A stretch of DNA of 64,000 nucleotides from Lacihabitans soyangensis. Its GTDB lineage: Bacteria > Bacteroidota > Bacteroidia > Cytophagales > Spirosomataceae. The notes under the pieces were generated by a model. That model searched no databases, was not told the origin of the DNA, and saw nothing but the letters and a program-made list of their open reading frames with translations. Shown here one piece after another: positions 31,086 to 40,807 of this stretch. The DNA lies in contig NZ_RJUF01000174.1 in assembly GCF_024343775.1 (NCBI RefSeq), positions 1 through 64,000 of the forward strand. Direction: 5' to 3'. The translations under genes were made by a program, and so were the position numbers. Each line of letters starts with the position of its first letter. Within the stretch, counting starts at the first letter, position 1.

Positions 31086-32459
31086 ATGTTATTAATTTTT
31101 ATCGGAATATATCTGTTTATCACCATTTTAATTGGTTGGTATTCCTCCAAATTTGTTAAGAATTCTCAGGATTATGTCCTTGCCGGTAGAAAAATGCCCA
31201 CCTTCGTGGTTGCCTCAGGATTGTTTGCTACATGGTTTGGTTCAGAGACGGTCATGGGTGCGAGTTCGGAGTTTCTTAGCCATGGTTTAATTGGCGTCAT
31301 TGAAGATCCTTTTGGAGCGTCTTTATGTCTATTGCTCATAGGTTTATTCTTTGCAAGACCTCTTTATAAACTTAAACTGTATACATTCAGTGATTACTTC
31401 GGTTTGAGATTTGGCAAAAAAGTAGAAGTCATTTCTGCTTTTTTCATGATTCCCTCCTATTTCAGTTGGATTGCTGCACAGTTAATTGCCCTAGCCATTA
31501 TATTACAAGCCATTTCTGGGCTGCCCTTTGTTTTGGGAGTACTTCTGTGTGCTTCAATAGTGTTATTTTACACATTTATTGGAGGTATGTGGTCAATTTC
31601 TATTACAGATACTATTCAAACGATGATAATAATAGGCGGTTTAATTTATCTAAGCTATTTTTTTTATACACAATCTGGCGGATTGGATGTCTTAAAATCA
31701 AACATTCCAAAAGATTTTTTCAGGATAATTCCTAAAGAAAACAATACCAACTCATGGCTTTTATATTTTTCGGCGTGGATAACAATAGGTTGGGGTTCCA
31801 TTCCACAACAAGATGTGTTTCAAAGAGTATTATCTGCCAAGTCAGAGAATTCAGCTGTCAAAGGCTCGGTAATTTCGGCCTTCATGTACCTAACTGTCGC
31901 ATTCTTACCTTTGTCGGTTGTGCTTTTCGGTTCTATTTCTCATCCAGAACTATTAAAAGCTGACAATCAAATGTTTATTCCGCAATTAGTATTAGCTCAT
32001 TCTAATCTTTTTGTACAAATTCTCTTCTTTGGGGCTTTAATTTCAGCCATTTTAAGTACTTGCAGTGCTGCTATTTTAGCACCAGCAACAGTTGTGGCCG
32101 AAAACATTATAAAACCCTATTTTGGCCATTCATTAAAAGATCAAGATTTGTTAAAAATCATGCGGTATTCTACCATCGTTATCACCATCATCGCCGTTTC
32201 GATGACATTTGTAAAAACCAACATTTATGAATTAGTGGGCGAGGCATCTGCTTTGAGTTTGGTGGCACTTTTTGTGCCATTGGCTGCAGGTCTTTATTGG
32301 AAAAATGCCAATAAATTAGGTGCAATTTTATCTATGATTTTCGGTACAATTTCTTGGCTAATAGCACTAAATATCGATTTGGGAGTTCCTCCAGCGGTTT
32401 TTGGATTTATGACTAGCTTACTGGCCATGGTTTTGGGGAGTCTGTTGTCAAAAGCTTAG
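31086..32459 (+). CDS. Sodium:solute symporter family transporter
   Basis: 457 aa with about 12-13 transmembrane helices. SSKFVKNSQDYVLAGRKMP after helix 1 and GLFATWFGSETVMGASSEFL are the SSS-family signature; GGMWSISITDTIQTMIII is the conserved middle block. It uses a sodium gradient to import a small solute (proline, choline, nucleoside or sugar type; not resolvable). Overlaps the convergent flavoprotein gene by 12 bp. Confidence 0.87.
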   Translation: MLLIFIGIYLFITILIGWYSSKFVKNSQDYVLAGRKMPTFVVASGLFATWFGSETVMGASSEFLSHGLIGVIEDPFGASLCLLLIGLFFARPLYKLKLYTFSDYFGLRFGKKVEVISAFFMIPSYFSWIAAQLIALAIILQAISGLPFVLGVLLCASIVLFYTFIGGMWSISITDTIQTMIIIGGLIYLSYFFYTQSGGLDVLKSNIPKDFFRIIPKENNTNSWLLYFSAWITIGWGSIPQQDVFQRVLSAKSENSAVKGSVISAFMYLTVAFLPLSVVLFGSISHPELLKADNQMFIPQLVLAHSNLFVQILFFGALISAILSTCSAAILAPATVVAENIIKPYFGHSLKDQDLLKIMRYSTIVITIIAVSMTFVKTNIYELVGEASALSLVALFVPLAAGLYWKNANKLGAILSMIFGTISWLIALNIDLGVPPAVFGFMTSLLAMVLGSLLSKA

Positions 32460-33659
32460 ACCTTTGGCAACATGCCAGCCACCCGTCCAAGCAGCTTGAA
32501 AGTTAAATCCACCTGTAACTGCATCTATGTTTAAAATTTCCCCAGCAAAGAACAAGTTTTCATATTTTTTTGAGGCAAAAGTTTCAGGGTCTATTTCTGA
32601 AAGGTCTATTCCTCCTGCAGTGACGAATTCTTCTTTAAAAGTGCTTTTCCCATTGACTTCGTATTTTGCTGAAAGGAGATTTTCAGCTAAAGCCTGAAAA
32701 TGCTTTTTGCCCGTCTCGGCCCATTTTTGATGCTCAGATATTCCGGCTTTTTCACAAATGTATTTCCAAAATCTAGCCGTAAGACCAAACATCGGATTAG
32801 CCAAAACATTTCTCTTTGGGTTTATTTCAAGATTTAGCCTGAATTCATTCAAAACCTTGTCTTTCTGTAATTCAGGAAGCCAATTTACGTCAATCCTAAA
32901 AGCATAATCTTTGGCTTTCAGTTCTAAAGCGGCCCAAGCCGAGAGCTTTAAAATGGCTGGACCGGATAATCCCCAATGTGTAATGAGTAAAGGACCAGAC
33001 TGCTCAAACGTAGAATTAAGAATTTTGACCGAGCAAGCTGGGAAACTTACTCCTTGTAAATCGTTAAGTTTTTCGTCTTTAATATTGAAGGTAAAAAGCG
33101 ACGGAGCTTGTGGTGCTATTCTAAAATTCAAATGGGTTAGAATCTCCCAAATTCTTTTGTCGCTTCCTGTGGCTATGAGCAGATTCTTTGCAACAAAAGT
33201 CTTCTCCGAATTGGTGGAAACCTCCCAAAAACTTCCATTTTTAACAATATTCTCCACTCTTTCTGAAGTAAAGAGCTTGATTGACTTAGATTCATACAAA
33301 AAGCAATCAATAATGGTTTGAGAAGAATTACTTTCTGGAAATACCCTGCCATCTTTCTCTGTTTTGAGTCGAATTCCCCGTTTTTCAAACCAAGTAAAAA
33401 CATCTTTAGATCCAAACCTCTGGAATGGTTCTAGCAAAAACTCATGACCTCGGGGATAATTTCTTATTAACTCTATAGGCTCGGTGATGGCATTTGTTAC
33501 ATTACATCTCCCTCCTCCCGATACTTTTACTTTTTGCAAAACCTCACGGTTTTTTTCTAAAATAGCAACTTTTATATTGGGAAAATTCTGAGCTGCATTG
33601 ATAGCCGCAAAATAGCCTGCTGCACCACCACCTATTACAAGAAAATCAAATTCAAGCAT
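32448..33659 (-). CDS. HI0933/YhiN-family flavoprotein
   Basis: 403 aa. FLVIGGGAAGYFAAI binds FAD at the N-terminus; KVKVSGGGRCNVTN, GRVFPESNSSQTI, LLITHWGLSGPAIL and the C-terminal FAGEILNIDAVTGGFNFQAA are diagnostic for this NAD(P)/FAD-dependent oxidoreductase family. Physiological substrate unknown. The upstream DUF6438-like gene ends 6 bp before its start, so the two probably share an operon. Confidence 0.9.
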   Translation of the reverse strand: MLEFDFLVIGGGAAGYFAAINAAQNFPNIKVAILEKNREVLQKVKVSGGGRCNVTNAITEPIELIRNYPRGHEFLLEPFQRFGSKDVFTWFEKRGIRLKTEKDGRVFPESNSSQTIIDCFLYESKSIKLFTSERVENIVKNGSFWEVSTNSEKTFVAKNLLIATGSDKRIWEILTHLNFRIAPQAPSLFTFNIKDEKLNDLQGVSFPACSVKILNSTFEQSGPLLITHWGLSGPAILKLSAWAALELKAKDYAFRIDVNWLPELQKDKVLNEFRLNLEINPKRNVLANPMFGLTARFWKYICEKAGISEHQKWAETGKKHFQALAENLLSAKYEVNGKSTFKEEFVTAGGIDLSEIDPETFASKKYENLFFAGEILNIDAVTGGFNFQAAWTGGWHVAKGLSF

Positions 33660-33665
33660 TAATAT

Positions 33666-34160
33666 TTACTTCACGTACTTAGTATGAAGAGTTTCTCTTT
33701 CTTCGCGAAGCAATTTAATCAAATTTTCAATTTCAGGAACGGTTTTTCCATATTCAAATGTCACTTTCTTGGTTTTGTCATCGGCGGTTGTTATTTCTAT
33801 CCATTCAGAACCTCCATCAGCACAGTCTGGGCAACCATAAACCTCATCAAGCTTAAAAAACTTCTCGACTTCAATCAAATTACCGATTTTGTCTAATTTT
33901 TCTTTGGTAAGAATTTCATTATAAGCGTATTCCTTGTTTTCCAATACGCCTGTTTCAAAATTACGCTCTTTGACTAAAAACTCCACATTTTGGCCTTTAA
34001 TGGTCATTTCAGCATGACATTTACCTATACAAAAACCAAAACTCTGCCCAGACTTAATTGTTACGGTGGACAAATCTGTGCTTGATTTTGGATTAAGGTC
34101 AATAAAACCACAAGAAGAAACCAAAAATGTTGATAATAATTGAATCAATGTATTTTTCAT
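33666..34160 (-). CDS. DUF6438-like lipoprotein
   Basis: 164 aa. Lipobox FLVSSC (about residues 12-17) then GQSFGFCIGKCHAEMTI, a CxxxC pattern like DUF6438 domains, and a second cysteine pair CPDC in YGCPDCADGG. Outer- or inner-membrane lipoprotein of unknown role; paired cysteines may form disulfides or bind metal. First gene of a two-gene unit with the HI0933-family flavoprotein. Confidence 0.6.
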   Translation of the reverse strand: MKNTLIQLLSTFLVSSCGFIDLNPKSSTDLSTVTIKSGQSFGFCIGKCHAEMTIKGQNVEFLVKERNFETGVLENKEYAYNEILTKEKLDKIGNLIEVEKFFKLDEVYGCPDCADGGSEWIEITTADDKTKKVTFEYGKTVPEIENLIKLLREERETLHTKYVK

Positions 34161-34297
34161 GAGATGTTCATTTTATAATTTAATATCTGTCAGGCGATTG
34201 CAATTTTCTTCAAAAATAAAGCCTTCTGAGAAACTTGTTTTCGAGAAAATCTTCTGATTTTTGTAATGAAGACCAAAAATAAAAACAAATAGTTGGA

Positions 34298-36424
34298 ATG
34301 ACCGCCAAACAAATTCAATATACGAGTGAAACACTCAAACTTAGATCATCTCAAATCACAAAAACGGTAGAATTATTGCTAGACGGTGCCACAGTGCCTT
34401 TTATAGCCAGATATAGAAAAGAAGTAACGGAAAGCCTCGACGAGGTAGAAATATTAGATATAAAGAAGCTTCATGAAAAATTCATAGAAGCCGATAAAAG
34501 ACGCGAGGCCATTCTGAAATCGATCCAAGAACAAGGAAAACTAACGCCTGAGCTCGAAAAATCCTTAAAGAACGCTCTATTTGTAAACGAATTAGAAGAT
34601 ATTTATCTGCCATACAAGCAAAAAAAGAAAACCAGAGCCACCATAGCCATTGAGAACGGTTTAGAACCGCTTGCAAAGATTATTTTTGGCCAGAAAGACC
34701 GAGATATAGAAAATATTGCAAAAAAGTACGTTTCTGACAAAGTTAAAAATACGTCTGAAGCACTGGCTGGAGCGAGAGACATCATAGCAGAATGGATAAA
34801 TGAAGACATAAATGCCCGAAATAAGATAAGAACTGTCTTTGAAAAAAGCGGAATATTGACCTCAAAACTAAAAAAAGGAAAAGAAACTGAAGCAGCAAAA
34901 TACAAAGACTATTTCGACTATTCAGAAGCAGGCAAAAGCATCCCTTCACACAGATATTTGGCCATAAAAAGAGGCGAAGAAGAGGGATTTTTGAAAGTGA
35001 GTATTGATATCGAGCTTGATTATGCGATTGATTTGCTAGAAAGAATTTATTTACAAGGCTTTACAGAACCTAAACAGCAAGTCGGCTTGGCCATAGAAGT
35101 TTCACTGAAAAGACTTCTATTACCCAGCTTAGAGAAAGAGTTTGACAATAAGCTGAAAGAAAAAGCCGACTTGGCGGCGATTCAGATATTTACAGGAAAT
35201 TTACGACAATTGCTACTTTCAGCACCGTTGGGCCAAAAAAGGGTTTTGTCGATTGACCCGGGAATTCGGACAGGTTGCAAAACAGTGGTGTTGAATGAAT
35301 TAGGTGATTTAATAGAAGATTTGGTCATTTTTCCACAAACAAAACAGCAAGAATCGGCTGCAATAGTAAGATCATTAATTGAAAAACATAAAATTGAGGC
35401 CATTGCCATCGGAAATGGTACTGCAAGCAGAGAGACTGAAAGTTTTGTAAAAAATGCACTGTCGAGCTTTGAAAAAGGAAAATCGGTGATGACAGTGGTG
35501 GTTTCTGAGCAAGGGGCATCGATTTACTCAGCTTCTGATATAGCTAGGGAAGAGTTTCCAAATAAAGATTTGACGGTAAGAGGAGCAGTTTCTATCGGAA
35601 GAAGATTGATGGATCCTTTGGCAGAATTGGTAAAAATCGATCCTAAATCTATAGGAGTAGGACAATATCAGCACGATGTGGACCAAAAAAACCTAAAAGA
35701 GTCCTTAGACGTGACCGTAGAATCTTGCGTTAACTTGGTAGGTGTAGAATTGAATACAGCGAGTAAACATTTGTTGAGTTATGTGTCGGGGATTGGACCT
35801 TCAATCGCCCAGAACATCATTGATTACAGAACTAAAAATGGTAAATTCAATAGTAGAAAAGAGCTAAAACTTGTACCTAGGCTCGGTGAAAAGGCATTTG
35901 AACAGGCAGCAGGATTTCTTCGGATTCATGGAGCAGAAAATCCGCTAGATAACTCTGCAGTTCACCCAGAAAGCTATCATTTGGTTGAAAAAATGGCCAA
36001 AAACCTGAACACCACTTTGAAACAATTGATTGAAAATCAGAATCTTCAAAAAAGTATTGACCCAAAACAATATGTTACCAAAGAAGTTGGATTGCCAACG
36101 CTCAATGACATTCTGAATGAACTCAAGAAGCCTGGTCGTGACCCAAGAGAACAACTGGAAAGCTTTGAGTTTGGAAATGTTAATGACATTAAGGATTTGA
36201 CTACCAACATGGTTTTGCCAGGAATAGTGACCAACATAACCGCTTTCGGATGTTTTGTAGATATTGGCGTTCACCAAGATGGCCTAGTTCATTTATCTAA
36301 TATGGCGAATAGATTCATAAAAGACCCCAACGAGGTGGTAAAAGTGCATCAAAAAGTCAAGGTGAAAGTTATAGAGGTGGATGTTCAAAGAAAAAGAATT
36401 GCTTTAAGCATGAAAGATGTTTAA
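34298..36424 (+). CDS. tex: Tex family RNA-binding transcription accessory protein
   Basis: 708 aa. Tex-like N-terminus (ATVPFIARYRKEVTESLDEV), YqgF/RNase H-like domain (SIDPGIRTGCKTVVLNE), helix-hairpin-helix (SYVSGIGPSIAQNIIDYR) and C-terminal S1 domain (GIVTNITAFGCFVDIGVHQD). Full length for Tex, a nucleic-acid-binding protein involved in transcription and RNA metabolism. Its stop shares 4 bp with the convergent Sua5-like gene. Confidence 0.93.
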   Translation: MTAKQIQYTSETLKLRSSQITKTVELLLDGATVPFIARYRKEVTESLDEVEILDIKKLHEKFIEADKRREAILKSIQEQGKLTPELEKSLKNALFVNELEDIYLPYKQKKKTRATIAIENGLEPLAKIIFGQKDRDIENIAKKYVSDKVKNTSEALAGARDIIAEWINEDINARNKIRTVFEKSGILTSKLKKGKETEAAKYKDYFDYSEAGKSIPSHRYLAIKRGEEEGFLKVSIDIELDYAIDLLERIYLQGFTEPKQQVGLAIEVSLKRLLLPSLEKEFDNKLKEKADLAAIQIFTGNLRQLLLSAPLGQKRVLSIDPGIRTGCKTVVLNELGDLIEDLVIFPQTKQQESAAIVRSLIEKHKIEAIAIGNGTASRETESFVKNALSSFEKGKSVMTVVVSEQGASIYSASDIAREEFPNKDLTVRGAVSIGRRLMDPLAELVKIDPKSIGVGQYQHDVDQKNLKESLDVTVESCVNLVGVELNTASKHLLSYVSGIGPSIAQNIIDYRTKNGKFNSRKELKLVPRLGEKAFEQAAGFLRIHGAENPLDNSAVHPESYHLVEKMAKNLNTTLKQLIENQNLQKSIDPKQYVTKEVGLPTLNDILNELKKPGRDPREQLESFEFGNVNDIKDLTTNMVLPGIVTNITAFGCFVDIGVHQDGLVHLSNMANRFIKDPNEVVKVHQKVKVKVIEVDVQRKRIALSMKDV

Positions 36425-37050
36425 ATATCGCCTAAATCGCCCAAACCTTCTCTAAGTACATGAATGTTTGAACTTTCGGTAGCATCAACTACTGTGGACG
36501 GAATTACTCCACACCAACCAGCGTCTACTATCATGTCTACTTTGTGCTGATTTTGGTCAAAAAGTAATTCTATTTCATTCGGATACTCTACAATGTCGTC
36601 AATGTCGTCTTTCACCGAAGTTGTGATGATTGGATGACCCAATTTTTGAATAATCAGATTGGGAACCTTGTGGTCAGGTACTCTAATTCCGATAGTTTTT
36701 CTATTGGTTTGCAGAATCTTAGGCAAATCGCCTGTAGAAGGCATAATGAATGTAAAAGGCCCTGGAAGAAGCCTTTTCATAAGCCTAAAGGCCTCATTGG
36801 AGACTTTGGCGTAAGTTGAAATATCTCTTAAATCACTACAAACAATCGAGAATTTATTCTGACTTGGCTTTATGTTTTTGAGTTTACATAGTTTTTCTAC
36901 TGCCTTCACATTGCTCGAATCACAACCCATGGAATAAACCGTATCGGTGGGATAAATAATTACCCCACCGTTTTTTAAACAGTTTACAATTTTGTCAATA
37001 ACCCTATCATCGGGATTATCTGGAAACACCTCTACTAATTCAGCGGCCAT
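36421..37050 (-). CDS. L-threonylcarbamoyladenylate synthase family (Sua5/YciO/YrdC)
   Basis: 209 aa, the short YrdC-only form. GGVIIYPTDTVYSMGCDSSN, KPSQNKFSIVC, LLPGPFTFIM, IGIRVPDH and TSVKDDIDD match the YrdC fold; the C-terminal SxxN stretch is changed (PSTVVDATE), as in YciO-like members. TsaC-type enzymes make threonylcarbamoyl-AMP for tRNA t6A; a YciO role is possible. It starts 1 bp from the upstream amidohydrolase stop and ends the GDPD-M20 operon. Confidence 0.82.
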   Translation of the reverse strand: MAAELVEVFPDNPDDRVIDKIVNCLKNGGVIIYPTDTVYSMGCDSSNVKAVEKLCKLKNIKPSQNKFSIVCSDLRDISTYAKVSNEAFRLMKRLLPGPFTFIMPSTGDLPKILQTNRKTIGIRVPDHKVPNLIIQKLGHPIITTSVKDDIDDIVEYPNEIELLFDQNQHKVDMIVDAGWCGVIPSTVVDATESSNIHVLREGLGDLGDI

Positions 37051-38397
37051 TTATTTTGTTTTTTTCTTACCAGCTGAAGTTGTTGCAGGAGCTGGATTTT
37101 TAAGAGCTGGATAATTGAAAATTAAATTACAGAATGTTTTAACTCCTACGATAAAACCAGATTCATCTAAATAGAAGTCTGGTGTATGGTGTGGTGCTGC
37201 TTCACTAGATGATTTCTTTGGATCCATACCTCCTAAAAAGAAGAAAAATCCAGGTACTTTTTCTTGAAAATAGCTAAAATCTTCGGCTCCCATGGCTGTC
37301 GGAACTTCTTTCACCATACTTTTTCCGGCAGATTCGTACAAGGTCGGAATCATCATGTTGGTTAATTCTACATCATTAATAGTTACAGGATAACCGTTGA
37401 CTATATCCACATCTACCTCACAACCAGCACCTTCACCAATACTTTTGGCTATGGCTGCTATTCTTTTATGTACCAATATCCTTTGCTCCCTTCCCAAAGT
37501 TCTGATAGTACCTATCATCTTTACCTCTTCCGGAATAATATTGTGTCTGATACCTCCATGAATAGCTCCTACAGTCACTACAGCAGGTGCCTCAGTAAGC
37601 TTTACACTTCTCGAAACAATAGTCTGGAGACCCATAACTATTTGCGAAGCAGTAACAATGGGGTCAATTCCTTCCCATGGATACGCCCCGTGTGTTTGTT
37701 TTCCTTTTATTTTAATGTTGAGTTCGTCTACTGCCGCCATAACCGGACCTGGTTTGTAAGCAATCATTCCAACAGGCGTTTGAGAATTGATATGTAATCC
37801 AAAAGCCACATCTACCTTAGGATTTTCCAAAACACCAGCCTTTATCATTCCATCCGCTCCAAAAGCTATGTTTTTATCTGTAACACCTTCTTCAGCTGGC
37901 TGAAAAACAAATTTTACAGTTCCAGCTATTTGGTCTTTCATTCCGGCCAAGACTGAAGCTGTACCCATCAAAATGGCCACGTGGCTATCGTGTCCACAAG
38001 CGTGCATAACACCTGTAGATTGCTCATTATAAGTCACTTTAACGTTAGACTTAAACGGAACATCCACTCTTTCGGTAACTGGCAAGCCATCCATATCTGC
38101 CCTCAATAGCATAACTGGACCGGGTTTTCCACCTTTAAGAACACCTACAACACCCGTAAAAGCTACGTTTTCTGTAACTTCGATGCCTAATGACCTTAGA
38201 TGATCAGCAACAATTTTTGCCGTTCTAAATTCCTGATTTCCAAGCTCTGGATGTTCGTGAAAATCTCTTCGCCAAGCGATAACTTTTGGCTCAATTTCTT
38301 TGGCCTTCAACTCAATTATTTGTTTGATGTTGGTTTGAGCAACAGTTTGAACCTGAGTCAAGCCCAGTAATAAAGATAGGGTTAGGAGTTTTTTCAT
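37051..38397 (-). CDS. M20-family amidohydrolase, secreted
   Basis: 448 aa. Signal peptide (MKKLLTLSLLLGLTQVQTVA). Metal site residues in GVMHACGHDSHVAILMG, FQPAEEGVTDKNIAFGA, PTAMGAEDFSYF and APHHTPDFYLDE place it with the N-acyl-amino-acid/hippurate-type (IAA-amino acid hydrolase-like) M20D amidohydrolases. Periplasmic or exported hydrolase that frees amino acids from amide conjugates. A charged C-terminal tail (ATTSAGKKKTK) is unusual. Middle gene of the GDPD-M20-Sua5 unit. Confidence 0.88.
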   Translation of the reverse strand: MKKLLTLSLLLGLTQVQTVAQTNIKQIIELKAKEIEPKVIAWRRDFHEHPELGNQEFRTAKIVADHLRSLGIEVTENVAFTGVVGVLKGGKPGPVMLLRADMDGLPVTERVDVPFKSNVKVTYNEQSTGVMHACGHDSHVAILMGTASVLAGMKDQIAGTVKFVFQPAEEGVTDKNIAFGADGMIKAGVLENPKVDVAFGLHINSQTPVGMIAYKPGPVMAAVDELNIKIKGKQTHGAYPWEGIDPIVTASQIVMGLQTIVSRSVKLTEAPAVVTVGAIHGGIRHNIIPEEVKMIGTIRTLGREQRILVHKRIAAIAKSIGEGAGCEVDVDIVNGYPVTINDVELTNMMIPTLYESAGKSMVKEVPTAMGAEDFSYFQEKVPGFFFFLGGMDPKKSSSEAAPHHTPDFYLDESGFIVGVKTFCNLIFNYPALKNPAPATTSAGKKKTK

Positions 38398-38400
38398 TAT

Positions 38401-39273
38401 TTATAGTTTGTTTATTATTTCGTTTACTGCTTCCGGGCGATCTGTTGCCAAAATATCCACGCCTTGATCGATAAATGTTTTGTAATAGTCATTCCCTCTC
38501 GCAGCTGCTTTTTTGTCTAAATTGCCTAATACACCCAAGATACACATAATACCTTTCTTATGCAAAAATTCAACAAGTTCTGTTTTGGGTTCTCGGGTAC
38601 CGATAAACGCCACCATGTTTTTGTCTGGAATGCCAGCTTCATGAAGACGCTCGTAATCAGATACTTGCATTATACTTACCGAAATAAGCAGATTCGGATT
38701 TAACCTATACACCTCAATAGCTTCATTGGCATTGTAGGTGATGATCAAGGCATAATTTTCTGCATCCAATTTATCTACCATTTCAACTACACTTTTGTAA
38801 GGAGTGGTTTTCTTGACATCGAGGGTAAAAATCACTTTATTCTTACCCCATTTGAGGGTATTTTCCAAAGTCGGGATTTTGAAATTGGTTACGTTACCAA
38901 AATTATCCTTTAATTTCAACTTTTGAACGGTTTCAAAGGTGTTATTTACAACCAAGTCTTTACCGGTTGAGGTCCTGTCAAGGGTTTTATCGTGCATCAA
39001 AACCATCACCGAATCTTTGGTCATTTCTATATCACACTCAATCAAACAGGGCATTTTTTTCGAAATGTAATCAAAAGATTCGAGGCAATTTTCTGGAAAA
39101 CCTTTTAGTTCTCCCCCACCACGGTGAACCGAAACCATAGTTCTTTTAGATTTGTCATATTGAAAAAACTCAAAAATAGAATTTGGTGCAGCTGTATAAT
39201 TTTTGTTTTTTTGAGAAACTTTGCAGGAAAACCCCGCTAACAACAACAAAATGAAACTTAACTTTTTTGTCAT
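38401..39273 (-). CDS. Glycerophosphodiester phosphodiesterase lipoprotein
   Basis: 290 aa from the ATG at 39273; the upstream in-frame ATG at 39306 adds residues ahead of the signal peptide and is rejected. Lipobox LLAGFSC. VSVHRGGGELKGFPENCLES, ECDIEMTKDSVMVLMHDKTL and DRTS are the GDPD TIM-barrel motifs. Releases glycerol-3-phosphate from glycerophosphodiesters outside the inner membrane. A TAAATTTG box lies 31 nt upstream. First gene of the operon with the amidohydrolase (3-bp spacing). Confidence 0.88.
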   Translation of the reverse strand: MTKKLSFILLLLAGFSCKVSQKNKNYTAAPNSIFEFFQYDKSKRTMVSVHRGGGELKGFPENCLESFDYISKKMPCLIECDIEMTKDSVMVLMHDKTLDRTSTGKDLVVNNTFETVQKLKLKDNFGNVTNFKIPTLENTLKWGKNKVIFTLDVKKTTPYKSVVEMVDKLDAENYALIITYNANEAIEVYRLNPNLLISVSIMQVSDYERLHEAGIPDKNMVAFIGTREPKTELVEFLHKKGIMCILGVLGNLDKKAAARGNDYYKTFIDQGVDILATDRPEAVNEIINKL

Positions 39274-39303
39274 AACAATTGAAATGTAATTAAATATAGG
39301 CAA

Positions 39304-39311
39304 CAAATTTA
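39304..39311 (-). promoter_or_regulatory. Bacteroidota -7 box (TAAATTTG) for the GDPD operon
   Basis: TAAATTTG on the - strand, 31 nt before the ATG at 39273. Confidence 0.45.
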
Positions 39312-39413
39312 GCCAAATCAGGTTAAATTCCTCTCAAAAGCATATCAAATAACCAGGAATCCATTAAAATTTAAATCTTTAATGAATATTTTCTAGATAT
39401 TTTTTTACATTCC

Positions 39414-39440
39414 GAAATAAATTCTTAATTTTGCACTCCA
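39414..39440 (+). promoter_or_regulatory. rpsT promoter, 27-bp block shared with rplU
   Basis: Contains the -7 box TAATTTTG (39426-39433), then GCACTCCA. The 27 bp match the rplU promoter (57188-57214, opposite strand) with one mismatch. Upstream of it is an AT-rich stretch. Confidence 0.7.
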
Positions 39441-39476
39441 GAAAAATAGAGAATAAGAATTAATTAAATATTTCAG

Positions 39477-39734
39477 ATGGCAAATCATAAGTCAGCATTA
39501 AAGAGAATTAGATCAAACGAAGCTAAGCGTTTAAGAAATCGTTACCAACATAAAACTACTAGAACAGCTATCAGAAAATTGAGAGCTTCTAAAGATGCAG
39601 TTGAGGCATCTGCATTGTTGAAAGCAGTTTCTTCAATGGTTGATAAATTGGCTCGTAAGAATGTAATTCACAAGAATAAGGCAGCTAACCTTAAGTCCTC
39701 ATTGACTAAGCATGTAAATGCTTTGGCGGCTTAA
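39477..39734 (+). CDS. rpsT: 30S ribosomal protein S20
   Basis: 85 aa, basic: [20 protein letters not shown] and [20 protein letters not shown] are S20 signatures. Binds 16S rRNA in the 30S body. Own strong promoter and terminator make it monocistronic. Confidence 0.96.
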   Translation: MANHKSALKRIRSNEAKRLRNRYQHKTTRTAIRKLRASKDAVEASALLKAVSSMVDKLARKNVIHKNKAANLKSSLTKHVNALAA

Positions 39735-39756
39735 TTTTTAGAAAAATATTATTTTG

Positions 39757-39788
39757 AAGGCTGGCTTTTTTTGAGTCAGCCTTTTTTT
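39757..39788 (+). terminator. Rho-independent terminator after rpsT
   Basis: Stem AAGGCTG (39757-39763) / CAGCCTT (39777-39783) with further GC pairing in the loop, then a T run. Confidence 0.8.
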
Positions 39789-39820
39789 GTTTAGTTTTAT
39801 TCTAAAAAATAGAAGTATAA

Positions 39821-40516
39821 ATGTCATACAACATAAAATCTGGCATAAAAGCTTGGGCCGAAGACGACCGCCCAAGAGAAAAACTACTAAATAAAGGCAA
39901 GCAAAGCCTTTCTGACGCCGAATTGATTGCAATATTAATAGGCATGGGGACGCGAGAAATGTCTGCCGTAGAATTGGCTAAATTAATTCTACAATCTACA
40001 GGAAATAATCTTAATGAACTCGCCAAATTGGGTGTAAAAGAATTGATGAAATTCAAAGGCATAGGTGAGGCAAAAGCTATCAGCATAGTGGCCGCCATGG
40101 AACTGGCACGACGCAGAAAAGACACAGACCCGCTAAAAAAAGATAGAATAAGGTACTCAAAAGAGGCCTATAACATTCTGAAACCCTATATGATGGATCT
40201 CGACCACGAGCAATTTTGGATGGTTTGCCTTAACAGGAATCAAGAAGTGGTCAAAATCATTCAAATAAGCACTGGAGGAGTAACTGGCACGATAGCTGAC
40301 CCGAAAATTATATTCAAACATGCAGTAGAGCAGTTGTCAAGTTGTATAATTCTCAGCCACAATCATCCTAGTGGTAATCTCAACCCTAGTGAAGCAGATA
40401 TAAAACTCACAAAACAACTTTGCGAGGGAGCACGATTGTTGGACATGACACTTTCAGACCATATTATTTTTTCAAATGACGGATATTTCAGCTTTGCCGA
40501 CCAAAACATGCTTTAA
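39821..40516 (+). CDS. radC: RadC family DNA repair protein (JAMM/MPN)
   Basis: 231 aa. N-terminal UPF0758 helices (EDDRPREKLLNKGKQSLSDA), helix-hairpin-helix (LMKFKGIGEAKAISIVAAME) and C-terminal JAMM zinc motif in ILSHNHPSGNLNPSEAD. Often linked to recombination; exact role in RadC remains unclear. The following rhodanese gene begins at the next base, so the two are one operon. Confidence 0.92.
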   Translation: MSYNIKSGIKAWAEDDRPREKLLNKGKQSLSDAELIAILIGMGTREMSAVELAKLILQSTGNNLNELAKLGVKELMKFKGIGEAKAISIVAAMELARRRKDTDPLKKDRIRYSKEAYNILKPYMMDLDHEQFWMVCLNRNQEVVKIIQISTGGVTGTIADPKIIFKHAVEQLSSCIILSHNHPSGNLNPSEADIKLTKQLCEGARLLDMTLSDHIIFSNDGYFSFADQNML

Positions 40517-40795
40517 ATGAAAGAAATCATAGAGATTGGTTTATCTGAAATTCAGAAAATCCCGAATAGCATCATTATAGATATTAGAGAAAAGGAAGAA
40601 TATCTGGAGCAAAACATTGGTGGAATAAACATACCAGCACACGAAATAACGACACGACTTATAGAAATTTCGAATAAAGAGAATCTTATAATTGTTTGTT
40701 CAAACGGCCTGAGAAGTAGTATTATGGCCAGAGTAATCCATAAAAAAATCCCAACCGCAAATGTATACCACCTGAGTGAAGGGATTTTTCAGTAA
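40517..40795 (+). CDS. Rhodanese-like domain protein
   Basis: 92 aa, a single rhodanese domain: IIIDIREKEEYLEQNIGGIN and the active-site loop IIVCSNGLRSS with its catalytic Cys near residue 57. Expected to carry sulfur or transfer sulfane sulfur in the cytosol. Starts with no gap after radC. Confidence 0.83.
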   Translation: MKEIIEIGLSEIQKIPNSIIIDIREKEEYLEQNIGGINIPAHEITTRLIEISNKENLIIVCSNGLRSSIMARVIHKKIPTANVYHLSEGIFQ

Positions 40796-40807
40796 AAGTA
40801 TATAAAA